From contig SCTR01000006.1 of NCBI GenBank assembly GCA_004297305.1, forward strand, positions 318,129-382,128: 64,000 nt of DNA, read 5' to 3'. This DNA comes from Actinomycetota bacterium. Its GTDB lineage: Bacteria; Actinomycetota; Actinomycetes; S36-B12; FW305-bin1. Positions 9,313 through 16,999 of the stretch are shown here, one piece after another. Position numbers and translations under genes: made by a program. The notes below the pieces were generated by a model. That model was not told where the DNA came from, searched no databases, and was given only the letters and a program-made list of their open reading frames with translations. Position 1 is the stretch's first letter. Every line of letters starts with the position of its first letter.

Positions 9313-10901
9313 GCGAGCTGGTCGCGCAGCACGTCCTTGCGGACCTTGCCCATCGTGTTGCGGGGCAGCGCCTCGACGACGTAGACCCGTTTGGGAATCT
9401 TGAAGCCGGCCAGGTCGGCCCGCAGCAACCGGCGTAGCTCCTCCGGGTCCAGGCCGGCACCGGGCTCCGCGACCACCGCGGCGACCACCGCCTCACCGAA
9501 GTCCGGATCGGCGACGCCGACCACGGCCGATTCGAGGACGCCGGGCAACGCGTCGAGGGCCTGCTCGACTTCCTTGGGATAGACGTTCAGACCGCCGGAG
9601 ATCACCAGGTCCTTGGCGCGCCCCACGATCTCCAGGTATCCGTCGGCGTCGAACCGCCCGACGTCCCCGGTGACGAACCAGCCATCCGGCGTGAACTCCG
9701 TCGCCTGCAGTTCCGGACGCCGCCAGTACCCGCCGAACACGTTGGGGCCGCTGACTTCGATGCCACCGGGTTCGCCGGCGCCGGGGGCCGTCGCACCGGA
9801 ACTGGAGTCGTCGGCGACACCGCGATCGTGGACAGCAACGCCGGCCGCGCCGGGACTGCCATCCGAGGCGGAGTCGCCCGCCGGACCGGCGACGATTCGC
9901 ACCTGAACGCCGGGCAGCGGCGGCCCCACGGTGCCCGGCCGGCGCTGCCCGTGCAGCGGATTTGACGCGATCATGTGCGTCTCGGTCATGCCGTACCGCT
10001 CGAGGATGGCCGCGCCGGTCCGCTCCCGGAATGCCTCGTGGGTCGCGGCCAGCAGCGGCGCCGACCCGCAGGTGAACAGCCGGACCCGTTCGGCCGCCGT
10101 ACGGTCGAGGCCCGGATGGGACAGCAGTCGCGTGTAGTGCGTGGGGACACCCATGAAGACGGTGCAGGCCGGCAGGTCGGCCAGGACCCGTCCGGGTTCG
10201 AACGCCTCGTGGAACCGCAGCGCACCGCCGGCGGCGAGGGTGACGTGGACGGCGACGAACAACCCGTGGGCATGGTGCAGCGGCAGGACGTGCAGCACCA
10301 CGTCGTCCCTGCTGAAACCCCAGGCCGTCGCCAGGTTCCGGGCGCCGAAGCACAGGTTGCCGGCCGACAGCACCGCACCTTTCGGCCGCCCCGTGGTTCC
10401 ACTGGTGTAGAGCATGACGGCCGGATCGCCGGCCGAACGCGGGACGTCGTCGTACGCCGGTGACAGTGACTCGGCTTCGGCCTGCAGCGCTGCCAGCGCC
10501 ACTGTCGTCACGCCCCGCACCGGCCGTTCCCGCACGACCAGCACCGGATCGGCGTCGGCGACGAGGTCGTCGACCTCCCGATCGGTGTAGGCGGTGTTCA
10601 GCGGGCACCAGACCGCACCGACCCGGGCGCACGCGACATGAAGGGCGAGCAGTCCGGCCGACTTCGGCAACTGGACGCTGATCCGGTCACCCGGTCGGAC
10701 GTCGCGGGCGGCAAGTGCATGCGCCAGCCGGGCCGACGTCGCGTCCAGGTCCCCGTACGTCCAGGTCGTGCCGTCCGGGCCCCACAACAACCGGCGGCCA
10801 GGCTCACGCCCGGCCTGCCCGAGCAGCAGGTCGGCGAACGCGTTCGTCGGCGGCGGCACAACAGGGGGTGGCACAGCGTTCGTCGGCGGCACAGCGGGCA
10901 C
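9309..10901 (-). CDS. matB: malonyl-CoA/methylmalonyl-CoA synthetase-like AMP-binding enzyme (MatB type)
   Basis: An ANL-superfamily acyl-CoA synthetase. The P-loop MLYTSGTTGRPKGAVLS, LPLHHAHGLFVAVH, FMGVPTHYTRLL, CGSAPLLAATHEAF and ILERYGMTETHMIASNP match the MatB/ACSF3 pattern closely, so a dicarboxylic acyl substrate (malonate or methylmalonate) is likely. A roughly 35-residue Gly/Ala/Ser-rich insert sits between VQVRIVAG and GGIEVSGPNVFGGYW, where relatives are continuous. The first 20 residues are encoded by a duplicated segment (10837-10893) that gives a PPTNA repeat, so the true start may be the inner GTG about 14 codons downstream. The late adenylation loop RAKDLVISGGLNVYPKEVE is intact. 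Confidence 0.78.
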   Translation of the reverse strand: MPAVPPTNAVPPPVVPPPTNAFADLLLGQAGREPGRRLLWGPDGTTWTYGDLDATSARLAHALAARDVRPGDRISVQLPKSAGLLALHVACARVGAVWCPLNTAYTDREVDDLVADADPVLVVRERPVRGVTTVALAALQAEAESLSPAYDDVPRSAGDPAVMLYTSGTTGRPKGAVLSAGNLCFGARNLATAWGFSRDDVVLHVLPLHHAHGLFVAVHVTLAAGGALRFHEAFEPGRVLADLPACTVFMGVPTHYTRLLSHPGLDRTAAERVRLFTCGSAPLLAATHEAFRERTGAAILERYGMTETHMIASNPLHGQRRPGTVGPPLPGVQVRIVAGPAGDSASDGSPGAAGVAVHDRGVADDSSSGATAPGAGEPGGIEVSGPNVFGGYWRRPELQATEFTPDGWFVTGDVGRFDADGYLEIVGRAKDLVISGGLNVYPKEVEQALDALPGVLESAVVGVADPDFGEAVVAAVVAEPGAGLDPEELRRLLRADLAGFKIPKRVYVVEALPRNTMGKVRKDVLRDQLA

Positions 10902-10960
10902 GGCGCGACTCTAAGGTCCGGCCGCAGCCGGCGGCTCACGGCGTACGGCATCCTGGCGGC

Positions 10961-11449
10961 ATGCCGTCGGTCCCGCCGTCTCGACACCTGGCGCGCGCCA
11001 AGGACCTCGCCGACTCCCGGTACGCCGAGCCGTTGCGCGTGGCCGATCTCGCGGCGGCGGCGGGACTGTCGCGGGCGCATTTCAGCACGCAGTTCCGGCG
11101 GGCCTTCGGCGTCTCGCCGCACGCCTACCTGCTGACGCGCCGGCTCGAGCGGGCTGCGGCGCTGCTGCGCAGCACCGACCGCACCGTCGCCGACATCTGT
11201 CACCTGGTCGGGTGCAGCAGCGTCGGCTCCTTCACCACGGCCTTCACCCGCACCTACGGCCGCTCGCCGACCGCCTACCGGGCCGCGGCTCCGCCGGCAG
11301 CGACGTACGCCCAGATCCCGACCTGCATGCTGCGCGCCTACGGCCGGCCACAACGCCGGACGTTTCGAGAAGACCGGGGCGCGGCCGCCTCCCTACGGTG
11401 GACGCCGGACAGCAGGATCGGCGAACCGGAGACCGGGAGGTCGGCATGA
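10961..11449 (+). CDS. AraC-family transcriptional regulator (DNA-binding domain only)
   Basis: A 162-residue protein that is essentially one AraC/XylS DNA-binding domain. The first helix-turn-helix is around LRVADLAAAAGLSRAHFSTQF and the second around VADICHLVGCSSVGSFTTAF, followed by GRSPTAYR. No ligand-binding domain precedes it, so it is the short form. The ATG at 10961 follows GGCGGC. Its TGA overlaps the ATG of the VOC protein gene (ATGA, 11446-11449), an arrangement seen often for AraC plus glyoxalase-fold pairs. It is divergent from the acyl-CoA synthetase with only 59 bases between starts. Confidence 0.85.
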   Translation: MPSVPPSRHLARAKDLADSRYAEPLRVADLAAAAGLSRAHFSTQFRRAFGVSPHAYLLTRRLERAAALLRSTDRTVADICHLVGCSSVGSFTTAFTRTYGRSPTAYRAAAPPAATYAQIPTCMLRAYGRPQRRTFREDRGAAASLRWTPDSRIGEPETGRSA

Positions 11450-11868
11450 TCACCGTCGGAAGCGCGCAGTTGTGGGTGCATGACCAGGACGCGGCGTTGG
11501 AGTTCTGGACGAAGCGGGTGGGTTTCGAGGTTCGCTCGGATGTGACCGTGCCGGAGATGGGCAATTTCCGGTGGCTGGTCGTCGGCGCGCCGTCGCAACC
11601 GGACTTCGGCGTGGTCCTCATGGCGATTCCCGGGCCGCCGATCATGGATCCGCAGACGCAGGCCGATGTCGCCGACCTGATGGGCAAGGGTTTCGCCGGC
11701 ACAGTCTTCCTCGTCACCGAGGACTGTCAGGCGTCGTATGAGGAACTGTCGGCGCGGGGCGTGGAGTTCGTGGACAAGCCGACCGTGCAGCCGTACGGCA
11801 AGGACGCCGCCTTCCGCGACCCGTCCGGCAACAACGTTCGCCTCACCGAGGTCTACCCGACGGCCTGA
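11446..11868 (+). CDS. VOC family protein (glyoxalase/bleomycin-resistance fold)
   Basis: A 140-residue single VOC domain: VGSAQLWVHDQDAALEFWTKRVGF at the start and YGKDAAFRDPSGNNVRLTEV at the end, a typical pair of beta-alpha-beta-beta-beta modules. The first metal-ligand position is Gln (SAQLWV) instead of His; Glu in RLTEV is present. Start codon overlaps the AraC-family stop, so the two are coupled; the regulator probably controls this gene. The 3' end overlaps the convergent MFS gene by 16 bases. Function could be an antibiotic-binding or lyase role; not decidable here. Confidence 0.82.
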   Translation: MITVGSAQLWVHDQDAALEFWTKRVGFEVRSDVTVPEMGNFRWLVVGAPSQPDFGVVLMAIPGPPIMDPQTQADVADLMGKGFAGTVFLVTEDCQASYEELSARGVEFVDKPTVQPYGKDAAFRDPSGNNVRLTEVYPTA

Positions 11869-13472
11869 GCCTCGTCGCGCCGCGACCCCGGCGCAGTCCG
11901 CGGGATCCGGCCGGTGAGCAGTAGCGATCCCGCGGCCAGCACCGCGGCGACGGTCAGCGCCGACCGCAGCGCCTCCAACCGGGCCGCGGTGTTGATCTCG
12001 ACGATGACCTCGGCAGTCGCCGGCGCGACACCGGCGTCGGCCAGTGCCGTCGACAGGTCCGCGTCGGACAGGAACGGCACGCCGCTCACCAACTCGGTGC
12101 TGGCCTGCTGCTTCACCGTGTCGGGGACCCGCAGATCGGATCCGATGCCGGCCAGCACTGCTGCGGTCAGCGACGCGATCAGGACGGACCCGACCAGCGC
12201 GGTGCCGAGGGACGCTCCGAGATTCGTGGCGGTGTTCTGCAGGCCACCCACCTCGGCGCTGCGCTCGTCGGGCAGCGCCGATACCGTCACGGCTCCCAGC
12301 TGCGAGCTCAGCGCGCCCAGCCCGAATCCCATGAGCAGCATGGGAATCGCCACGATGCTGGCGTTGGCGCCGGGATCCATCCCCCCGATGAGCACGACGA
12401 TGCCCGCCAGCACGGCGATCAGGCCGAGCCGGACCACGCGGCGCGGGTCGGCCCGTGGCGCGAACCGCGGAATTCCTGCCGCCGCGATCAGCAGGGCAGC
12501 GGACAGCGGCAGGACGCGGATGCCGGTCTGCAGCGCCGACAGGCCGAGCACCACCGACAGGAACAGCGGCACCGTGAAGAAGACCCCGGCCTGGATCGCG
12601 AACTGGGAGAAGAACATCGTCAGGCCGCCCCCGAGTTGCCGGTTCGCCAGGGTGTCGGCGCGGACCAGGGGTTCGCCGCCGCGCCGTTCGAGCCGGGCCT
12701 CCCAGTGCAGGAACACCGACACGACCAGCAGACCGCCCAGCAGCAGCCAGACGACCGGCGACACTCCCAGCAGGGTGGGTGTGCCGTCGTTCGGCGCCAC
12801 CCAACCCCACTCGCCGGACCGCAGCACCCCGAACACGATCATGCCCAGACCGAGGATCGACAGCAGGGACCCGACGGCGTCGAGCGGTCCGCGACGGCCC
12901 GGGATGTCGGTGATGATCCGCAGGAACACCAGGATCACCACGACGATCACGACCTCGCCGGCGAAGACGTAACGCCAGCTGCCGAACGTCGTCACCGCGC
13001 CACCGATGAGCGGTCCGGCGGCCACCGCCATGGCCCCCGCGGCCGCGACCAGTCCGTACGCCCTGGTCCGGCCTGCCGGCGCGACGTTGCTGGCCACCAG
13101 GGCGACCACGGCCGGCATGATGAGCGCCGCCCCGATGCCTTCCAGCACAGACCATCCCAGCAGCAGCACGGTGAGGTTTGGGGCGAGCGCGGTGACGAGC
13201 GAGCCCGCGCCGTACACCACGAGGCCGATGCCGAAGGTGCGTCGCCGGCCGAAGATGGTGCCGAGCCGGCCTCCGGTGATCATCAGGGTGGCCATCACCA
13301 GGGTGTAGAGCGTGATGGCGGTCTGGATTCCGGTGATGGTGGTGCCGACGTCGGCGGCGACCTGCGCCATGGACACGTTCATGACCGAGCTGTCGAGGGT
13401 CATGAGGAACTGGCTGGCGGCCAGCACCGCGAGCACCGTTGCGGTATGCCGTCCGGCCGAGGTCGTCGTCAC
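11853..13472 (-). CDS. MFS transporter, DHA2 (EmrB/QacA) family, 14 TM
   Basis: A drug:proton antiporter-like permease of about 539 residues. The N-terminal region FLMTLDSSVMNVSMAQVAADVG holds the motif D1 position, then GGRLGTIFGRRRTFGIG (motif A), LLGWSVLEGIGAALIMPAVVALV (motif B region) and GPLIGGAVTTFGSWRYVF (motif C). Later segments repeat this for 14 helices. I place the start at GTG 13472 (MTTTSAGRHTATVLAV); the frame is open far upstream but crosses tandem repeats and another gene on the other strand. The tail RIPRTAPGSRRDEAQAVG overlaps the VOC gene end. Confidence 0.84.
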   Translation of the reverse strand: MTTTSAGRHTATVLAVLAASQFLMTLDSSVMNVSMAQVAADVGTTITGIQTAITLYTLVMATLMITGGRLGTIFGRRRTFGIGLVVYGAGSLVTALAPNLTVLLLGWSVLEGIGAALIMPAVVALVASNVAPAGRTRAYGLVAAAGAMAVAAGPLIGGAVTTFGSWRYVFAGEVVIVVVILVFLRIITDIPGRRGPLDAVGSLLSILGLGMIVFGVLRSGEWGWVAPNDGTPTLLGVSPVVWLLLGGLLVVSVFLHWEARLERRGGEPLVRADTLANRQLGGGLTMFFSQFAIQAGVFFTVPLFLSVVLGLSALQTGIRVLPLSAALLIAAAGIPRFAPRADPRRVVRLGLIAVLAGIVVLIGGMDPGANASIVAIPMLLMGFGLGALSSQLGAVTVSALPDERSAEVGGLQNTATNLGASLGTALVGSVLIASLTAAVLAGIGSDLRVPDTVKQQASTELVSGVPFLSDADLSTALADAGVAPATAEVIVEINTAARLEALRSALTVAAVLAAGSLLLTGRIPRTAPGSRRDEAQAVG

Positions 13473-13530
13473 GGCGCTGATGGTGACAGCCTCGCGTCGC
13501 CGGCAAGCGCCCGGTCTGCGGCAGCGCCAT

Positions 13531-13633
13531 CTCCGGTCAGGCCGTCTCCGGTCAGGCCGTCTCCGGTACGGGCTGTCTCCGGTACGGGCTGTCCGGGCAA
13601 GGCCGTCGGCGGCAAGGCCGTCTGGGGCAAGGC
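13531..13633. repeat. array of degenerate 14-16-bp tandem repeats
   Basis: Seven head-to-tail units lie between the divergent MFS gene and the first small membrane protein gene: CTCCGGTCAGGCCGT twice, CTCCGGTACGGGCTGT twice, then three CCGGGCAAGGCCGT-like units. Neighbouring units are nearly identical, which suggests recent slippage or unequal crossing over. They fill the promoter side of both genes. Confidence 0.8.
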
Positions 13634-13670
13634 GATGCGGCCGGGGGACGCTGCGCGACATCATGCGGGC

Positions 13671-14198
13671 GTGACCGACCCCACCGGAGTGACCGCGGAC
13701 CGGCAGTTGCCGGTCGAGCGGCTCCCCCATGCCAACTACGCCGGAGCGATCTACGGCTCGCTGCTGGCGGCCGCAACGATCCTCGGTACGGCCGCTACCG
13801 AAGGCGACGATCCCAGTTCGCAACGTCTCGTCGCCACCCTGATCGTGACGTCGCTGGTGTTCTGGCTGCTGCACGTCTACGTGCGGATCATCGGCGACGA
13901 GCTGCCGACGGGGCGGCCGCTGCGCCAAGCGGTACGCCGGGCAGCGGCGTACGAGTATCCGATCCTCGCCGCCGCCGCGCTGCCGTCGTTGGCCGTGGCA
14001 GCGGGTCTGCTGCTCGACGAGACCGGCCGGTGGGCGGCATGGCTGGGCTTCCTGGTCGCGCTGGGTGCGCAGGTCGTCGCCACCTGGATCGCGCTACGGC
14101 TGGCCGGCGGCCGGCTGCCGGCGACTGTGGTCGGGATGGGACTGAGCATCCTGCTCGGTCTGGTGCTGATCTGGCTGAAAGTCCTCATCAGCCACTGA
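13671..14198 (+). CDS. small integral membrane protein, first of a tandem pair
   Basis: A 175-residue protein with about five hydrophobic segments: ANYAGAIYGSLLAAATILGTA, LIVTSLVFWLLHVYVRIIG, YPILAAAALPSLAVAAGLLL, WLGFLVALGAQVVATWIAL and VGMGLSILLGLVLIWLKVLI. It is clearly a paralogue of the next gene (shared NYAGAIYGSLLAA, FWLLHVYVR, AQVVATW). I recognise no named family. GTG 13671 is preferred because the neighbour begins in the same place relative to NYAGAIYGS; an ATG at 13635 is the alternative. The conserved W-L-L-H-V-Y-V-R helix could hold a buried charged or metal-binding site, but that is only a guess. Confidence 0.7.
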   Translation: MTDPTGVTADRQLPVERLPHANYAGAIYGSLLAAATILGTAATEGDDPSSQRLVATLIVTSLVFWLLHVYVRIIGDELPTGRPLRQAVRRAAAYEYPILAAAALPSLAVAAGLLLDETGRWAAWLGFLVALGAQVVATWIALRLAGGRLPATVVGMGLSILLGLVLIWLKVLISH

Positions 14199-14286
14199 CC
14201 GCAGAACCGATGTCACCGGTGGCGCGGTCGCCCGTACCGCGTGGCGGAACCGGCCGCGATGCCCGCCGGGCAGCAGGATCGTCGCG

Positions 14287-14802
14287 ATGCCTCAGACGTC
14301 CTCGGCGCCCGGCCAGCAGTCCGCACCGGAGCAACTGAACTACGCCGGCGCGATCTACGGCTCGCTGCTGGCTGCCTCGACCATCATCGGGACAGCGGCC
14401 ACCGCCGACGATCTGCCGGAACCCGGCCAGCTGCTGGCCGCGGTCGCCGTCACCGCGACGGTGTTCTGGCTGCTGCACGTCTACGTCCGCGTCATCGGCG
14501 AGGAACTGCCCCGCGGTCACCGCGTCACGGCTGCCGTACGGCGTGCCGCCGCGTTGGAGTCGCCGATCCTCGCCGCGGCGGCCGTCCCCACCGTCGTCCT
14601 GCTGCTGGCCGTCGCCGCGGACGAACCCGGTGACTGGACGGCCGCCACCAGCCTGGCCGCTGCGCTGGTGACCCAGGTCGTGGCGACCTGGCTGGCCCTG
14701 CGCGCCACCGGCGCGCGGCGGCTGGCTGTCGTCCTCGGGGTGATCGTGAGCATCGCGCTGGGGATCGGGCTGATCCTGCTCAAGGCCCTGCTGACCCACT
14801 GA
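14287..14802 (+). CDS. small integral membrane protein, second of a tandem pair
   Basis: A 171-residue membrane protein built like its upstream neighbour: NYAGAIYGSLLAASTIIG, VFWLLHVYVRVIGEELPRGH, LESPILAAAAVPTVVLLLAVA, AALVTQVVATWLAL and VLGVIVSIALGIGLILLKALL. Both share the sequence order and the polar loop IG(D/E)ELP(T/R)G after helix 2. The 88-base gap between them and the same strand suggest a tandem duplication that has since diverged to roughly half identity. No family name or function can be given; the pair occupies a spot between a drug exporter and a beta-oxidation gene. Confidence 0.75.
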   Translation: MPQTSSAPGQQSAPEQLNYAGAIYGSLLAASTIIGTAATADDLPEPGQLLAAVAVTATVFWLLHVYVRVIGEELPRGHRVTAAVRRAAALESPILAAAAVPTVVLLLAVAADEPGDWTAATSLAAALVTQVVATWLALRATGARRLAVVLGVIVSIALGIGLILLKALLTH

Positions 14803-14886
14803 CGGCCGCCGCGCTAGGGTCCGGCTGCTGCGCCCGGCGCCGTCCGGCAGCGTTGCCCGGGTGCGGTGAACCAGAGGAGGTCGGTC

Positions 14887-14922
14887 ATGCCGACGTCGGC
14901 AGCGAACCGGAGCACTCGGTGA
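14887..14922 (+). CDS. 11-residue upstream open reading frame (possible leader peptide)
   Basis: ATG at 14887 stands 6 bases after a perfect AGAGGAGG ribosome-binding site (14873-14880) and encodes MPTSAANRSTR before TGA at 14920-14922. That stop overlaps the GTG start of the acyl-CoA dehydrogenase (GTGA). The dehydrogenase has no equally good site of its own, so ribosomes probably load here and re-initiate. The peptide has no obvious regulatory codon run. It may be a coupling device only. Confidence 0.5.
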   Translation: MPTSAANRSTR

Positions 14923-16070
14923 CCGCCCCCGTGCTCGGCCGGCGGACGATCTTCGGCGAGGAGCACGACGACTTCCGGCGGGCCGTGCGGACCTTCCTGG
15001 AACGCGAGGCGCAACCCCGTGCGCCGCAATGGGAATCCGACGGCATCATCGACCGGGAGTTCTGGCGTACCGCCGCGGCCAACGGCCTGGTCGGGTTCGC
15101 GGCCCCGGTCGAGTACGGCGGCCTCGGCAGCACGGACTTCCGGTTCAACGTCGTGCTGGACGAGGAGGTCGTGCGCGCCGGGATCGGCACGGATGCGTTC
15201 AGCCTCACCAACAACGTCATGATCCCGTACCTGCTCGACCTCACTACGGACGAGCAGCGCCAGCGGTGGTTGCCGGGGCTGACCTCCGGTGAGCTGGTGG
15301 CCGCCGTGGCGATGTCCGAGCCGGGCGCCGGCTCGGATCTGCGGGGGATCCGCACGACCGCCCGCCGCGACGGCGACCACTACCGGATCAGTGGCCAGAA
15401 GACGTTCATCACCAGCGGGATCCAGGCCGACCTGGTCGTCGTGGTCGCCCGCGTCGAGGGGGGCGACGGGCTCGGCCTGTTCGTGGTCCCGGCGGATGCG
15501 GCAGGTTTCGCCCGCGGCCGCAAACTGGACAAGATCGGCCGGCGGGCCCAGGACACCGCCGAACTGTTCTTCGACGAGGTCCGCGTCGGACCCGAGGACG
15601 TCCTGGGCGAACCGGGAAACGGACTGGCGCTGCTGAAACGCAACCTGCCGCAGGAGCGGCTCGGTATCGCCGTCATCGCCCAGGCCGACGCCGAATGGAT
15701 GGTCGAGTTCACCCTGACGTATGCCCGCGAGCGCACCGCGTTCGGCCGGCCCATCGGGTCGTTCCAGGCCAACCGGTTCGCGTTGGCCGATCTGGTGACC
15801 GATATCCGAGTGGGCCGTACCTATATCGACCGCTGCATCGAACTGCACGCCGACGGCCAGCTCAGCGGTGCCGAGGCGGCCGGTGCCAAGTACTGGGCCA
15901 CCGATCTGGAATGGCGGGTCGCCGACCGCTGTCTGCAACTGCACGGCGGCTACGGCTACATGGAGGAGTACGAGATCGCGCGCCGTTGGCGCGACGCTCG
16001 GGTGCAACGGATCTATGGCGGGAGCAACGAGATCATGCGTGACATCGTCGGCCGTTCGCTGGGTCTGTGA
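14919..16070 (+). CDS. acyl-CoA dehydrogenase
   Basis: A 383-residue FAD-dependent acyl-CoA dehydrogenase. The first signature AVAMSEPGAGSDL lies near residue 130 and the second, QLHGGYGYMEEYEIARRWRDARV, near 345, followed by YGGSNEIMRDIVGRSLGL at the end. The catalytic base in this architecture is usually the Glu of the (Y/S)GG(S/T)xE segment, here GGSNE. It matches long- or medium-chain and isovaleryl-type enzymes; chain specificity is not readable. Start GTG 14919 overlaps the stop of an 11-codon upstream frame with a strong ribosome-binding site; a TTG at 14853 is a poorer choice. An SDR gene follows after 1 base. Confidence 0.88.
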   Translation: MTAPVLGRRTIFGEEHDDFRRAVRTFLEREAQPRAPQWESDGIIDREFWRTAAANGLVGFAAPVEYGGLGSTDFRFNVVLDEEVVRAGIGTDAFSLTNNVMIPYLLDLTTDEQRQRWLPGLTSGELVAAVAMSEPGAGSDLRGIRTTARRDGDHYRISGQKTFITSGIQADLVVVVARVEGGDGLGLFVVPADAAGFARGRKLDKIGRRAQDTAELFFDEVRVGPEDVLGEPGNGLALLKRNLPQERLGIAVIAQADAEWMVEFTLTYARERTAFGRPIGSFQANRFALADLVTDIRVGRTYIDRCIELHADGQLSGAEAAGAKYWATDLEWRVADRCLQLHGGYGYMEEYEIARRWRDARVQRIYGGSNEIMRDIVGRSLGL

Positions 16071-16071
16071 C

Positions 16072-16884
16072 GTGGCCGAGAACCCCGCCGGGAATCGGCG
16101 TACGGCGTTGGTCACCGGCGGCAGCCGAGGGATCGGGCGGTCGGTCGCCGAACAGCTGCTGGCGGCCGGCCACCGGGTCGTCATCACCGGCCGCGACGAG
16201 GCGACGCTGGCGGCGACCGCGGCCGAGTTGACCGCAGCCGCCGCGAACCTGACTGCCGGCGCGGCTACGGTCGATCCGGTGCAGACCCTCGCCTTCGACG
16301 CAGCCGACCCGGCCGCCACCGCCGAGGCGCTGGCGGGGTCGGTGGCCGACATCGTCGTGGCCAACATCGGCGTGGCCACGTCCGGCACGATCACGAGCAC
16401 GACGTACGACGAATGGACACGGGTCCTCACCACGAACGTCACCAGCACGTTCGTGGTGATGCAGGCGGTGCTGCCGCACATGGTCGAGCAGGGCTGGGGC
16501 CGCGTGGTGACGGTGGGCTCGCTGGCCAGCCATCAGGGGATCCGGTTCGGTGCGGCATATGCGACGTCCAAGCATGCGCTGCTGGGGTTGACCCGGGCCG
16601 CGGCCATGGACCTGGCGAAGACCGGGGTGCTGGTCAACATGGTGTCGCCCGCGCTGGTCCGGACCGACATGACACGGGACAACATCGCCCGGATGGTCGC
16701 TGCCCGCGGCGGCACCGAGGCGGAGGCAGAAGCCCGTCTGGCGCGCAACACCCCCGAGGGCCGCATCATCGAGCCCGACGAGGTCGCCCGGGCGATCGTC
16801 GCGCTGACCACGGAGGACCTCACCGCCACGGGCACCGTCGTCGCGGTGGGCCACCAGCTCGCCGACCCGCCGCCGGTGGGGTGA
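16072..16884 (+). CDS. SDR family oxidoreductase (3-oxoacyl reductase/hydroxyacyl dehydrogenase-like)
   Basis: A 270-residue SDR that starts at GTG one base after the stop of the acyl-CoA dehydrogenase. Motifs are ALVTGGSRGIGRSVAEQLL, VVANIGVA (the usual NNAG replaced by ANIG), VTVGSLASHQG and YATSK. The region after Lys, MVSPALVRTDMTR, is standard. The ending lacks the common DGG tail and instead reads VVAVGHQLADPPPVG. Pairing with an acyl-CoA dehydrogenase suggests work on a beta-oxidation intermediate. Confidence 0.8.
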   Translation: MAENPAGNRRTALVTGGSRGIGRSVAEQLLAAGHRVVITGRDEATLAATAAELTAAAANLTAGAATVDPVQTLAFDAADPAATAEALAGSVADIVVANIGVATSGTITSTTYDEWTRVLTTNVTSTFVVMQAVLPHMVEQGWGRVVTVGSLASHQGIRFGAAYATSKHALLGLTRAAAMDLAKTGVLVNMVSPALVRTDMTRDNIARMVAARGGTEAEAEARLARNTPEGRIIEPDEVARAIVALTTEDLTATGTVVAVGHQLADPPPVG

Positions 16885-16999
16885 CCGCCGGGCAGAAACT
16901 CTCGGCGGCAACCTGGCCGGCGTGACTACCCTCGCCGTCATGCGCTGGCCTTGAACAACTCCCGGCCCCGCCACTGATGTCGACGTCGATGTCCGGCAG

